Assembly (NCBI GenBank): GCA_902578545.1
Contig: CACHDI010000001.1
Coordinates: 124,001-188,000, forward strand
Length of the DNA stretch: 64,000 nt
Source: an uncultured Alphaproteobacteria bacterium
GTDB lineage: Bacteria; Pseudomonadota; Alphaproteobacteria; Rhodobacterales; Rhodobacteraceae
Direction: 5' to 3'
In this document: positions 17,548-27,226 of the stretch, piece by piece
How positions within the stretch are numbered: the stretch's first letter is position 1
Layout: every line of letters begins with the position of its first letter
Notes under the pieces: generated by a model
The model's database searches: none
Seen by the model: the letters and a program-made list of their open reading frames with translations, nothing else
Told to the model about the DNA's origin: nothing
Made by a program: the position numbers and the translations under genes

Positions 17548-18519
17548 ATGAAAATTTGTATTATTGGTGCAAATGGAATGGTAGGGAAAAAATTAGTAAA
17601 AAAAATTCTTTCATCCGATTTATATCAAACACAAATAAACAAAATTTGTCTTTTTGACATAAATTTTAACCAAACAAAAGATAACTTACATTTAACACAT
17701 ATTAAAGGAAATATAGAAGATTTAACACAAATTAAAAAACTAGCCTCTGAGCGGTTTGATATTATTTTTCATCTAGCTGCTATTGTTTCGGGTGAAGCAG
17801 AAGAAAACTTTAAAAAGGGATGGGATGTAAATTTATTTTCAATGTGGAAATTGCTTGAAGCATTAAAAACAGAACATTTTAAAAGTTCAAAAACTTATAT
17901 TCCAAAATTAATTTTTACTTCATCAATTGCTGTTTTTGGTGAACCATTTCCAGAAAAGATAGATGATGAATTTCTGTGTTCTCCACAAACTAGTTATGGA
18001 GCGCAGAAAGCATCAGCAGAGCTTTTAATCTCTGATTTTAGTAGAAAAGGATTTATTAATGGTATGTCATTAAGACTTCCAACTATATGTGTAAGACCTG
18101 GTTTGCCCAATAAAGCCGCTTCTGGATTTTTTTCAAACATTATTAGAGAACCATTGAATGGTCAAAAGGCTTATTTACCTGTAGACAAATCGGTTAGGCA
18201 TTGGCATGCATCACCCAGGGCTGCAGCAGGTTTTCTAATGCATGCAGCTCTAATGGATACATCATTGTTAGAGAATAGGAAATCATTAAACTTACCTGGT
18301 GTTAGTTGCACAGTAGAAGAGCAAATAGAAGCTTTAAGATCTGTAGCTGGACAAAAGGTAGTTGATCTAATTATTTTTAAAAAAGATGAAAATATTGAGA
18401 AAATGGTTGCTGGTTGGCCAAAAGACTTTTTTCCAAAAAGAGCGTTAGAATTAGGATTTATAGCTGAAAATAATTTTGAAGAAATTATCAATATTCATAT
18501 TGCAGACGAACTGGAATAA
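17548..18519 (+). CDS. denD: NAD-dependent epimerase/dehydratase-family protein, D-erythronate dehydrogenase-like
   Basis: 323-residue extended short-chain dehydrogenase. The N-terminal Rossmann motif is GANGMVG (8-14), followed by the catalytic Ser in FTSSIAVFG and the Tyr/Lys pair SYGAQKAS. The blocks RLPTICVRPG, FFSNIIREPL and LNLPGVSCTV match DenD-type D-erythronate dehydrogenases, which oxidise the C4 sugar acid at C2. Its usual partners (the OtnK/DenK kinase, OtnC aldolase and OtnI isomerase) are absent here, so the exact substrate is uncertain. It is probably a single-gene transcript, as long non-coding DNA precedes it and the tRNA on the opposite strand follows. Confidence 0.7.
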   Translation: MKICIIGANGMVGKKLVKKILSSDLYQTQINKICLFDINFNQTKDNLHLTHIKGNIEDLTQIKKLASERFDIIFHLAAIVSGEAEENFKKGWDVNLFSMWKLLEALKTEHFKSSKTYIPKLIFTSSIAVFGEPFPEKIDDEFLCSPQTSYGAQKASAELLISDFSRKGFINGMSLRLPTICVRPGLPNKAASGFFSNIIREPLNGQKAYLPVDKSVRHWHASPRAAAGFLMHAALMDTSLLENRKSLNLPGVSCTVEEQIEALRSVAGQKVVDLIIFKKDENIEKMVAGWPKDFFPKRALELGFIAENNFEEIINIHIADELE

Positions 18520-18703
18520 TTTTTTCTTTAAAGAATTTTTTTGTCCAAATTATTTTAATTATATTTACATGCATTTTTTATATAAATTTGTAAAAAATAC
18601 ATACTGTGTTAATCCAAAATTGGGGACCTTTCTTGATTTATATAATGAAAGATATCCTTTTTCCGTGGAAATAATCCGGCTATATAAGGTTTAATAGATT
18701 AGA

Positions 18704-18779
<76 letters not shown>

Positions 18780-18846
18780 AATACCGACAACAATACTAAC
18801 CAAAAAAAAACAAATAAAAAGATAAAATTTAAAAAATTAAATGTAT

Positions 18847-19203
18847 TTAGTTTTCGTCTTCATCTTTACTTACATCAGTAATTACTCCTATTGGAGATGC
18901 GTCTTCTTCTTCTTCTTCTAACAAATTATCTTCTAAATCAATGGATGAATTAGTATCTTCTTCCAAATCTTCATCCAATATAATATCTTCTGTTTCAATA
19001 TCTTCTATCTCAGTGGAGGATGTTTGTGCTGAAGTCTTTTTTGGTGATGTTTCCTTAGGAGATTTTTTGAATACTTCCATTATAGATTCTAAACTGAATG
19101 TATGCTCGCAATTAGGACAAATTAAGGGATCTTTATTTAAATCATAAAATCGGGTATCACACTTAGGGCAGGTGCGTTTTTTCCCCCACGACTCTTTTAC
19201 CAT
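18847..19203 (-). CDS. FYDLN-acid domain protein (TIGR02300 family)
   Basis: 118-residue conserved alphaproteobacterial protein of unknown function. The N-terminal half is a zinc ribbon with CPKC and CPNC pairs flanking the signature FYDLN (about residues 12-36). The C-terminal half is low-complexity and strongly acidic (runs of Glu and Asp from about residue 65 to the end). That is the standard layout of the family. The acidic tail suggests interaction with a basic partner or nucleic-acid protein, but no function is established. It precedes tRNA-Ala. Confidence 0.85.
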   Translation of the reverse strand: MVKESWGKKRTCPKCDTRFYDLNKDPLICPNCEHTFSLESIMEVFKKSPKETSPKKTSAQTSSTEIEDIETEDIILDEDLEEDTNSSIDLEDNLLEEEEEDASPIGVITDVSKDEDEN

Positions 19204-19357
19204 CTATTTTCCTTTTATAGTTTTTTAAAATGATCTGCCATAACTAATGTGAGTTGTCAAAAAATTAAACGTATTTTTTAAAAAATATTTTATTTTTGTT
19301 TGTAAATTTTATTTCTGATATAACTATAGATCGAATAATTTAATTTTTTATTTGATA

Positions 19358-20044
19358 ATGACATTTTACAGTACTGAATTTAAAAAACCTATAACAATAA
19401 GTAGAAAAAATAATATTCGCAGGTTATCTCTTAAAGTTTGTAGAATTACTGGTAAAATTTCAATTAGTGCACCCAAGTTTTTGTCAGAATCTGAAATTCA
19501 TAAATTTTATTATTTAAATCGTAGTTGGATACATAATCAAATAAATCAATGTTTGGTTCCTAAGATTGTGAATGATGGATCATTTGTTCCAATTGAAGGT
19601 AATTTGTATGAGATAGTTGCCAAAAAAAATTGCTCCAAAATCAAATTTCTTGAGAATAATCAAATCTGCATACCTAAAAATATTTCAAACATAGGAAAAG
19701 AGGTGCAAACGTTTCTTATAGAATATTGTAAGTCTATAATGATACCAATAATATTAAAAAAACCTAATTTGATCATACAAAAAATAAAAAAAATAAATTT
19801 TAAAGATACTAAATCCAGATGGGGGTCCTGCTCCTCAACAGGTTCTATAATGCTTAATTGGCGACTTATTATGGCGCCACCTTCTGTTTACAATTATGTT
19901 ATAATTCACGAGTTAGCTCATTTAGTTCATATGAATCATGGTCCATTATTTTGGAAACTGGTGCAAGAATTATCACCCAATTATTTAAAGGATAAAGAAT
20001 GGCTTAAAAAAAATGGCAAAGAAATAAGGAGATATATTTTTTAA
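19358..20044 (+). CDS. YgjP-type zinc metallopeptidase (M48/DUF45 family)
   Basis: Predicted metal-dependent hydrolase of about 228 residues. The zinc-binding HELAH motif lies in VIIHELAHLVHMNHGPLFW, with the third ligand His a few residues further, and the preceding family block KSRWGSCSSTGSIMLNWRL is clear. Homologues include E. coli YgjP, whose physiological substrate is not settled. The ATG at 19358 is chosen over TTG 19352; neither has a strong ribosome binding site. No signal peptide is seen. The gntR gene follows 48 bp later on the same strand behind its own operator. Confidence 0.8.
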   Translation: MTFYSTEFKKPITISRKNNIRRLSLKVCRITGKISISAPKFLSESEIHKFYYLNRSWIHNQINQCLVPKIVNDGSFVPIEGNLYEIVAKKNCSKIKFLENNQICIPKNISNIGKEVQTFLIEYCKSIMIPIILKKPNLIIQKIKKINFKDTKSRWGSCSSTGSIMLNWRLIMAPPSVYNYVIIHELAHLVHMNHGPLFWKLVQELSPNYLKDKEWLKKNGKEIRRYIF

Positions 20045-20057
20045 ACTTAAATGTTGG

Positions 20058-20085
20058 TTGACAAAGAATATATTTTGTGATCACA
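20058..20085 (+). promoter_or_regulatory. gntR promoter -35 box with palindromic operator TGTGATCACA
   Basis: A consensus -35 hexamer TTGACA (20058-20063) is followed by the perfect 10-bp palindrome TGTGATCACA (20076-20085). The palindrome covers the expected -10 position and ends 7 bp before the gntR ATG. It has the GT...AC layout typical of GntR-family operators. The same 10-mer occurs twice upstream of sucC. The placement implies autorepression by blocking RNA polymerase. No clear -10 hexamer is visible at 16-18 bp spacing. Confidence 0.65.
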
Positions 20086-20092
20086 GATTTTT

Positions 20093-20746
20093 ATGAATAA
20101 AGAAAATTCTATAAATGATAAACCTTTACCAACGCATGAATTGATATATAGGGGACTTAGATCAGAAATCCTTGGGGGCCTATTAAATCCTGGACAAGTT
20201 CTAACTCTAAGGTCACTAGCAAAAAAATTTAATGTTTCAACAATGCCTGTTCGTGAAGCTGCAAGAAGGTTAGTGGCAGAAGGAGCTTTGGTAATTTCTT
20301 CTTCAGGTCGTATTTTTACACCTAAACTTACTAATGAAAAAATCGAGGAACTCGCAAGTTTAAGAGCAATTTTGGAACCAGAATTGGCTTCCAAAGCACT
20401 TCCAAGAGTTTATGATTCACTCATTGAAAGATTAGTTTTAATAAATTGTAAAATAGAGGAGATGATAGTTAAAAAAAATGCTACTGGATATATTAAGAGT
20501 AATCTTGAATTTCATAGAACATTATATTTGAGAGCTCAAGCTCCAAGCACCCTTGCATTAGTTGAAACTATATGGTTGCAATATGTTCCAATGATGCGAG
20601 CTCTTTATGATGATACCTCAAAAAGTCAAGCCCCAAATCATCATAGAAAAATATTATCTACACTAAGAGCTGGAGATGAACCAGGCTTAAAATTAGCTGT
20701 AAGGGCAGATGTTACTAATGGATTAAGAATGTTAGTAGAAATGTAA
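20093..20746 (+). CDS. GntR-family transcriptional regulator, FCD (FadR) subfamily
   Basis: 217-residue DNA-binding regulator. The N-terminal winged helix-turn-helix covers about residues 14-82 (SLAKKFNVSTMPVREAARRL). The all-helical FCD ligand domain runs from about 87 to 212. Of the four usual FCD metal ligands, His141 (EFHRTL) and His183/184 are present, but the first Asp is Asn137 and the last His is Asp206. The domain may therefore sense its ligand without a bound metal, or in an altered site. It converges with lpd, 6 bp apart, at the end of the TCA gene block. Operator-like palindromes before its own start and before sucC suggest control of the TCA genes. An organic acid is the likely effector by family. 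Confidence 0.85.
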   Translation: MNKENSINDKPLPTHELIYRGLRSEILGGLLNPGQVLTLRSLAKKFNVSTMPVREAARRLVAEGALVISSSGRIFTPKLTNEKIEELASLRAILEPELASKALPRVYDSLIERLVLINCKIEEMIVKKNATGYIKSNLEFHRTLYLRAQAPSTLALVETIWLQYVPMMRALYDDTSKSQAPNHHRKILSTLRAGDEPGLKLAVRADVTNGLRMLVEM

Positions 20747-20752
20747 TTTAAT

Positions 20753-22141
20753 TTAAGAATGTATAGCACCGTCTCCACATGCCAAAGCGGCTTCCCTTAC
20801 GGCTTCAGAAAAAGTTGGATGTGCATGACAGGTTCTGGCCAAATCTTCTGCACTTGCTCCAAATTCCATCGCTACACATATTTCGTGTATAAGATCGCCT
20901 GCTGCTGGACCAATTATATGACCACCTAGTATTCTGTCAGAATATTTATCACTTAAAATCTTAACAAAACCATCTGCAGCAAGAGCAGCTTTAGCTCTGC
21001 CATTTCCCATGAATGAAAACTTACCAACTTTAAAGTCTTTATTTTCTTTATTTAATTGTTCCTCTGTTTTACCAACAAAAGCGACTTCAGGAGATGTATA
21101 TATAACTGATGGAATAGTATCATAGTTCAAATGACCTGCTTGACCCGCAAGCATCTCTGCAATAGCTATACCTTCATCCTCAGCTTTATGTGCAAGCATA
21201 GGTCCAGAAATTACGTCTCCTATTGCATAAATTCCTTCAACATTTGTTTTTAAATTTTTGTCAGTTACAATTTGGCCCTGTTGATTTATTTCAATTCCAA
21301 CTTCTTTAAGTTTAAGTCCTTCAGTAAAAGGTTTTCTTCCAGTAGAAACCAATATAATTTCTGAATTAATTTTATTTATTTTTTCACTTCCTTTTAATAA
21401 GTAATTTACAACATTATTACTTCCTAATTTTTTTGTACTTTGAACAGCAGCACCAAGAATAAATTTAATGCCTTGTTTACTTAAAATCCTTCTAAAGAAT
21501 TTAGCAGTCTCTTTATCAAGACCAGGGGTTATTTCGTCAAGATATTCAATAACTGTAACATCTGTTCCTAATCTAGAGTATACAGAACCTAATTCTAAAC
21601 CTATAACTCCTGCACCTACTATTGTCATAGATTTAGGGATTTTTTTTAAGGATAAAGCTCCAGTAGAAGAAACAACAGTTTTCTCATCAATATTTACACC
21701 TTTGAGATCAGAAGGTTCTGATCCTGTAGCTATTATTATTGATTTAGAATTAAAAGTTTTTCCGTTAACTTCTATGACTCCAGGTTCTTTTATAGAACCC
21801 CAACCTTTTATTACGTCTATTTTATTTTTTTTAAATAGAAATTCTATACCTTTTGTATTTTGGTTGACTATATCCGATTTATAATCAAGCATTTTTTCCC
21901 AGTTTACACTTGCTTTACCAGTTACAATACCAAGTTTTGAAAATTTATGGTTTGTTTCTTCAAAAAGCTCTGAAGCATGTAACAATGCTTTTGAAGGAAT
22001 ACACCCAATATTTAAACATGTTCCACCTAATGTTTCTTTACTTTCAACGCAAGCTGTTTTTAGGCCAAGTTGGGCACACCTTATTGCACAAACATATCCA
22101 CCGGGTCCTGAACCTATTATAATTACATCATAATCTTTCAT
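20753..22141 (-). CDS. lpd: dihydrolipoyl dehydrogenase (E3)
   Basis: 462-residue FAD/NAD flavoprotein that reoxidises lipoyl groups of the 2-oxoglutarate dehydrogenase complex. It shows the FAD-binding [10 protein letters not shown] near 10-19, the redox disulfide in [13 protein letters not shown], the NAD-binding [10 protein letters not shown] near 177-186, and the C-terminal His-Glu dyad region [14 protein letters not shown]. It is the last gene of the leftward sucCD-odhAB-lpd operon, 13 bp after odhB, which assigns it to this complex. A second copy for pyruvate dehydrogenase may exist elsewhere. Confidence 0.95.
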   Translation of the reverse strand: MKDYDVIIIGSGPGGYVCAIRCAQLGLKTACVESKETLGGTCLNIGCIPSKALLHASELFEETNHKFSKLGIVTGKASVNWEKMLDYKSDIVNQNTKGIEFLFKKNKIDVIKGWGSIKEPGVIEVNGKTFNSKSIIIATGSEPSDLKGVNIDEKTVVSSTGALSLKKIPKSMTIVGAGVIGLELGSVYSRLGTDVTVIEYLDEITPGLDKETAKFFRRILSKQGIKFILGAAVQSTKKLGSNNVVNYLLKGSEKINKINSEIILVSTGRKPFTEGLKLKEVGIEINQQGQIVTDKNLKTNVEGIYAIGDVISGPMLAHKAEDEGIAIAEMLAGQAGHLNYDTIPSVIYTSPEVAFVGKTEEQLNKENKDFKVGKFSFMGNGRAKAALAADGFVKILSDKYSDRILGGHIIGPAAGDLIHEICVAMEFGASAEDLARTCHAHPTFSEAVREAALACGDGAIHS

Positions 22142-22154
22142 TTTTTTCCCTCAC

Positions 22155-23351
22155 TTAAACATCCATAAGAAGACGATGTGGGTCTTCAAGCATTTCTTTT
22201 ACTCTAACTAAAAAAGTAACTGCTCCCTTTCCATCAACTATTCTATGATCGTAACTCAATGCTAGATACATCATAGGTTTAATAATAACATTTCCATTTA
22301 TTGCTACTGGTCTTTCTTGAATTTTATGCATACCAAGAATACCAGATTGAGGGTAATTTAAAATAGGTGAAGACATCAAAGATCCGTAAACTCCACCATT
22401 AGAAATAGTAAATGTGCCGCCCTGCATGTCTTCAATTGAAAGCTTACCTTCTCTTGCCTTCTTTCCCAATTCACCAATTGTTTTTTCAACATCTGCAAAT
22501 CCCATTGAATCAGCATTTTTAACAATTGGGACTACTAGACCTGTTGGAGTTCCTACAGCAACTCCCATGTTGATATATTTATGAAAAACTAAATCATCCC
22601 CTTCTATTTGTGCATTAACTTCGGGAACTTCTCTTAATGCATGGCAGCAAGCTTTTACAAAAAAGGACATAAAACCTAATTTTACTTGATGTTTTTTTTC
22701 AAATACCTCTTTATATTTACGTCTGATTTCCATAACACTACTCATATCAATCTCATTGTAAGTAGTGAGCATGGCAGCTGTATTTTGTGCTTCTTTTAAC
22801 CTTTTTGCTATGGTCATGCGTAATCTTGACATTTTAATTCGTTCAATTTGTTCTTTATTATTTTCTTTTACATTTTGAACTGTTTCAGACGTTTTATTTG
22901 CAGAGTCATCCTTAGTCATTTCTGAAGTTAAGACATTTAAAACATCTTCCTTCATTATTCTTCCATCTCTACCTGTACCTAATAAAGTCTGCTCATTAAT
23001 TTCATTTTCCTTCATAAGTTTTTTAGCGGAAGGAGCGTTTTCAATATCTTTGATTTTTTTATCATTTTTTGGAGCAATATTTTTTACTGATTTTTCAGTT
23101 TTTGTTTTTACAAATTCTCCTTCACTAACAATACCAAGAATTGCATCTAGTCCTACAGTATCACCTTCTTTAGCGATTATTTCTGACAATGTGCCAGAAA
23201 CTGTAGATGGTACCTCTACAGTTACTTTATCCGTTTCTAGTTCGCATAACATTTCATCAATAGCTACAGTATCCCCAGGACTTTTAAACCAAGTTGCCAC
23301 TGTAGCTTCAGTAACACTTTCTCCAAGGGTAGGTACTTTTATTTCAGTCAT
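22155..23351 (-). CDS. sucB: 2-oxoglutarate dehydrogenase E2, dihydrolipoyl succinyltransferase
   Basis: 398-residue acyltransferase core of the 2-oxoglutarate dehydrogenase complex. A single lipoyl domain (1-75) has the lipoylated Lys in [11 protein letters not shown] Lys/Glu-rich linker leads to the E3/E1-binding domain (about 108-145, including [10 protein letters not shown] and [11 protein letters not shown]). The catalytic domain (about 168-398) ends with the active-site motif [11 protein letters not shown]. It is 8 bp downstream of odhA and 13 bp upstream of lpd, forming the full complex in one operon. Confidence 0.95.
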   Translation of the reverse strand: MTEIKVPTLGESVTEATVATWFKSPGDTVAIDEMLCELETDKVTVEVPSTVSGTLSEIIAKEGDTVGLDAILGIVSEGEFVKTKTEKSVKNIAPKNDKKIKDIENAPSAKKLMKENEINEQTLLGTGRDGRIMKEDVLNVLTSEMTKDDSANKTSETVQNVKENNKEQIERIKMSRLRMTIAKRLKEAQNTAAMLTTYNEIDMSSVMEIRRKYKEVFEKKHQVKLGFMSFFVKACCHALREVPEVNAQIEGDDLVFHKYINMGVAVGTPTGLVVPIVKNADSMGFADVEKTIGELGKKAREGKLSIEDMQGGTFTISNGGVYGSLMSSPILNYPQSGILGMHKIQERPVAINGNVIIKPMMYLALSYDHRIVDGKGAVTFLVRVKEMLEDPHRLLMDV

Positions 23352-23359
23352 TTTTTACC

Positions 23360-26311
23360 TCAATTAATAGTAAGAGCCTCGTTAATTATTGTTTCTTGTT
23401 GTTCTTTATGTTGTGTAGCTAAGCCAGTTGCAGGTGAAGCAGCGGCAGCTCTTCCTATAAACTTTGCTCTTTTACACTTTGCATTAACTCTGTTTAGTGA
23501 CCATTCTAAATTAGGTTCAACAAATGACCAACCACCTTGATTTTTGGGTTCTTCTTGGCACCATATAAACTCTGCATCTTTAAACCTATTTAATTCTTTT
23601 ATAAAAGATAATGCTGGAAATGGATAGAATTGTTCTAACCTTAATAAATATACATTAGAAATATTTCTCTTTTCTCTTTCTTCTAAGAGGTCATAATAGA
23701 TTTTACCTGAGCATATAACAACTCTCTTAATTTTAGAATCTTTTACCAGCTTAGTAGAAGAATTTCCTTTTTCGGCATCGTCCAAAAGTATTCTATGGAA
23801 AGAAGATCCATTTATAAAATCTTTTTTATTAGATATGGCTCGCTTATTTCTTAATAGGGATTTTGGACTCATAATTACCAATGGTTTTCTAAAACTTCTG
23901 TATAATTGTCTCCTTAATATGTGGAAATAATTAGAAGGAGTTGTACAATTAGCGATAATCCAATTATCTTCCGCACATGCTTGTAAAAATCGTTCTAATC
24001 TAGCAGATGAATGTTCGGGTCCTTGGCCTTCATATCCGTGAGGGAGAAGCATAACTAATCCAGACATTCTTAACCACTTCTTTTCCCCCGATGATATGAA
24101 TTGATCTATCATTATTTGGGCTCCATTTGAAAAATCTCCAAATTGAGCTTCCCAAATTGTTAATGAATTAGGTTCTGCCAAGGAATAGCCATACTCATAG
24201 CCTAAAACTGCATATTCAGAAAGCATAGAATCTATCACTTCATAATGTTTTTGATTTTTTGTAATATTATTTAGAGGATAGAAGCGTTCTTCTGTTAATT
24301 GATCAATTACAGCACTATGCCTATGACTAAATGTTCCCCTGGTGCAATCTTGCCCAGATAATCGAACAGGATAACCCTCTGTCAATAGTGATCCAAAAGC
24401 TAGAGCTTCTGCAGTAGCCCAATCAATATTTTTACCTAAAGATAATTGTTTTTGCTTATTATCGAGCATTCTTTTAACGGTCTTGTGTGCATTAATGTGA
24501 TTTGGTATTTTTGTTAAAGCTTTTCCCACTTCATTAAATTTTTCAATTGAAATTGAAGTTTTTCCTCTTTGGTACTGTCCGTCCTTTATAACGGCTTCTT
24601 TAGTATATTTCCCAAGACCAGACCATTTGCCATCCAACCAATCTGCTTTATTGGGTTTATAACTTTTTGAAACTTCGAATTCTTTAGAAAGAAATTTTTG
24701 AAAACTAATTTTTAAGTCTTCGATCTCACCTTCTGGCACCAAACCTTCCTTGCTCAGTTTTTCAGAATATTTTTGAAGAGTAGTTTTATGCTTTTTAATT
24801 TTTGCATACATTTTGGGCTGTGTAAACATAGGTTCGTCACCCTCATTATGACCAAATCTTCTATAGCAAAAAACGTCTATAACAACATCTTTATGAAACT
24901 TTTGTCTAAATTCAGTCGCTACTTTTGCTGCATGTACCACAGCTTCTGGATCATCGCCATTAACATGAAAAATTGGAGCTTCTACCATCAAAGCTATGTC
25001 AGTAGGATAAGGTGAAGATCTAGAATTATGTGGTGCAGTAGTAAATCCAATTTGATTATTAACTATTATGTGTATGGTTCCACCAGTTTTATGTCCCTTA
25101 AGTCCTGATAAACCAAAACATTCAGAAATAATTCCCTGACCGGCAAATGCTGCATCACCATGCAGAAGTACCGGCAAAACTTGTACTCTGTCTTCGTCAT
25201 TCAGTTGATTTTGCTTTGCCCTTACTTTTCCTAAAACAACAGGATTTACAGCCTCTAGGTGACTTGGGTTTGCTGTTAGAGATAAATGTATTTTATTACC
25301 ATCAAATTCTCTATCAGAAGATGCGCCTAGGTGATACTTGACATCACCTGAACCTTCTACATCCTCAGGTTTATAACTACCCCCTTGAAACTCGTTAAAT
25401 ATCGCCCTATAGGGTTTTCCCATAACATTTGCAAGAATTGACAAACGACCTCGATGAGGCATTCCAATCACAATTTCTTTTACACCTAAATTACCACCCC
25501 TTTTTATAATTTGCTCCATTGCAGGTATAACAGCCTCTCCCCCGTCTAGGCCAAACCTTTTTGTTCCCATATATTTAACATGTAAAAATTTTTCAAATCC
25601 CTCTGCTTCTATTAATTTATTAAGAATTGCTTTTCTTCCATTTTGAGTAAATTCTATTTCTTTTCCCAACCCCTCAATTCTTTCTTTTAACCAGGCTGAT
25701 TCTTCTGCATTTGAAATATGCATATATTGTAGTGCAAAAGTACCGCAGTAAGTTTTTTTTACAATTTCTGATATTTGATTCATTGATGCTTCTTGAAGTC
25801 CTAGAACATTATCAAGGAAAATCTTTCTATCCATATCTTCTTCAACAAATCCATATGTTTTTGGATCTAAAGCAGGATCTAATTTCTTTATTTCATAGTT
25901 ACTCAAAGGATCTAGATTGGCAGCTAAATGTCCTCTCACCCGGTAAGCACGAATAAACATTAAAGCTCGTATGCTATCAAGAACGGATGTTTTTATTTCA
26001 GATATTCCAGCATTGGTATTTTTATTTATCTTGAGATCACTAGTTTCAAGCCACTGTCCATCAAAAGAAGCTATTTCATCTGTTATATTGTTTGGGGGCC
26101 AATCTTTTCTAAACCATGAAGGTTTAATTTGTAATTCCTCTTCCTGAGTATTTGAAATTTGTTTTGATAGGCTTTGGAAAATTGTTGTCCATTTTTGGTC
26201 TAATTTTTGAGGATTGGATTGATAAATTTCGTACATCTTTTCAATGATATTTAGACTATTAAAATCCAGGGATTCTAATATCTCTGTTGTATTATTTGTA
26301 ATTTTATTCAT
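23360..26311 (-). CDS. sucA: 2-oxoglutarate dehydrogenase E1 component
   Basis: 983-residue thiamine-diphosphate enzyme that decarboxylates 2-oxoglutarate and succinylates E2. The N-terminal segment resembles the E2-docking region of OdhA (about 15-50). The block GMPHRGRLSILANVMGK, the ThDP/Mg motif region GDAAFAGQGI...NNQIGFTT and RRFGHNEGDEP are clear, as are the C-terminal MLPHGYEGQGPEHSSAR and the terminal CQEEPKNQG block. The length is typical for alphaproteobacteria. The gap to sucD is 27 bp, so it is likely cotranscribed with sucCD. Confidence 0.96.
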   Translation of the reverse strand: MNKITNNTTEILESLDFNSLNIIEKMYEIYQSNPQKLDQKWTTIFQSLSKQISNTQEEELQIKPSWFRKDWPPNNITDEIASFDGQWLETSDLKINKNTNAGISEIKTSVLDSIRALMFIRAYRVRGHLAANLDPLSNYEIKKLDPALDPKTYGFVEEDMDRKIFLDNVLGLQEASMNQISEIVKKTYCGTFALQYMHISNAEESAWLKERIEGLGKEIEFTQNGRKAILNKLIEAEGFEKFLHVKYMGTKRFGLDGGEAVIPAMEQIIKRGGNLGVKEIVIGMPHRGRLSILANVMGKPYRAIFNEFQGGSYKPEDVEGSGDVKYHLGASSDREFDGNKIHLSLTANPSHLEAVNPVVLGKVRAKQNQLNDEDRVQVLPVLLHGDAAFAGQGIISECFGLSGLKGHKTGGTIHIIVNNQIGFTTAPHNSRSSPYPTDIALMVEAPIFHVNGDDPEAVVHAAKVATEFRQKFHKDVVIDVFCYRRFGHNEGDEPMFTQPKMYAKIKKHKTTLQKYSEKLSKEGLVPEGEIEDLKISFQKFLSKEFEVSKSYKPNKADWLDGKWSGLGKYTKEAVIKDGQYQRGKTSISIEKFNEVGKALTKIPNHINAHKTVKRMLDNKQKQLSLGKNIDWATAEALAFGSLLTEGYPVRLSGQDCTRGTFSHRHSAVIDQLTEERFYPLNNITKNQKHYEVIDSMLSEYAVLGYEYGYSLAEPNSLTIWEAQFGDFSNGAQIMIDQFISSGEKKWLRMSGLVMLLPHGYEGQGPEHSSARLERFLQACAEDNWIIANCTTPSNYFHILRRQLYRSFRKPLVIMSPKSLLRNKRAISNKKDFINGSSFHRILLDDAEKGNSSTKLVKDSKIKRVVICSGKIYYDLLEEREKRNISNVYLLRLEQFYPFPALSFIKELNRFKDAEFIWCQEEPKNQGGWSFVEPNLEWSLNRVNAKCKRAKFIGRAAAASPATGLATQHKEQQETIINEALTIN

Positions 26312-26338
26312 CCTTTACCTTTGATTATATAACTAGTA

Positions 26339-27226
26339 TTAAAAATTTTTAATAGCAGAACTAACTGCAGTTCCAAGTTCACCAGGGCTCTCTGTAACAA
26401 TAATACCTGCAGATCTCATTGCTTCAATTTTATCAGAGGCTCCGCCTTTGCCTCCAGCGACAATCGCACCTGCATGGCCCATTCTTCTGCCTGGCGGAGC
26501 AGTTATTCCAGCAATAAATCCAGCTATAGGTTTTGCTCTTCCATTTTTTCTCTCATCTTTTATAAATTGAGCAGCTTCTTCCTCAGCTGTACCTCCAATT
26601 TCTCCAATTAAAACAATACTCTCCGTTTCAGGATCAGATAAAAATAATTCAAGAACATCTATATGTTCTGTTCCCTTTATAGGATCCCCCCCAATCCCTA
26701 CACATGTAGATTGTCCTAATCCAATTTCTGTTGTTTGAGCAACAGCTTCATAAGTTAGTGTGCCAGATCTTGAAACAACACCAACACTTCCTTTTTTGTG
26801 GATATGTCCAGGCATGATACCGATCTTGCATTCTCCAGGTGTAATTACACCGGGACAATTAGGACCAATCAATCGTGATAATGAACCATGTAAAGCTCTT
26901 TTGACTCTAACCATATCTATCACAGGTATTCCTTCTGTAATACATACAATCGTTTCTATCTCTGAATCTATAGCTTCCAGTATTGCATCTGCTGCAAATG
27001 GTGGGGGTACATAAATTACGGTAGCATTAGCTTTAGTTTTTAATTTAGCATCATAGACGGTGTCAAATACAGGTAAGTCTAAATGTTTTTCACCACCCTT
27101 TCCAGGCGTAACTCCACCAACCATATTAGTTCCATATTCAATGGCTTGTTTAGAGTGGAAAGTTCCCTGCGAACCAGTAAATCCCTGACAAATCACTTTT
27201 GTGTTTTTATTTATAATTATTGACAT
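26339..27226 (-). CDS. sucD: succinyl-CoA synthetase alpha subunit
   Basis: 295-residue CoA-binding subunit that makes succinate and nucleoside triphosphate with SucC. The N-terminal CoA-binding Rossmann domain begins [18 protein letters not shown]. The phosphohistidine lies in [11 protein letters not shown] near residue 250. The block [12 protein letters not shown] is typical. Its ATG lies directly next to the sucC stop codon, giving coupled synthesis of the two subunits. Confidence 0.96.
   Translation of the reverse strand: MSIIINKNTKVICQGFTGSQGTFHSKQAIEYGTNMVGGVTPGKGGEKHLDLPVFDTVYDAKLKTKANATVIYVPPPFAADAILEAIDSEIETIVCITEGIPVIDMVRVKRALHGSLSRLIGPNCPGVITPGECKIGIMPGHIHKKGSVGVVSRSGTLTYEAVAQTTEIGLGQSTCVGIGGDPIKGTEHIDVLELFLSDPETESIVLIGEIGGTAEEEAAQFIKDERKNGRAKPIAGFIAGITAPPGRRMGHAGAIVAGGKGGASDKIEAMRSAGIIVTESPGELGTAVSSAIKNF

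Noticed and set aside
18520-18703. Small gene or terminator downstream of the DenD-like gene
   Set aside because: The only structure is a 12-bp palindrome TTCTTTAAAGAA with a T-run, giving a stem of about 4 bp. Open frames there have no ribosome binding site or recognisable protein.
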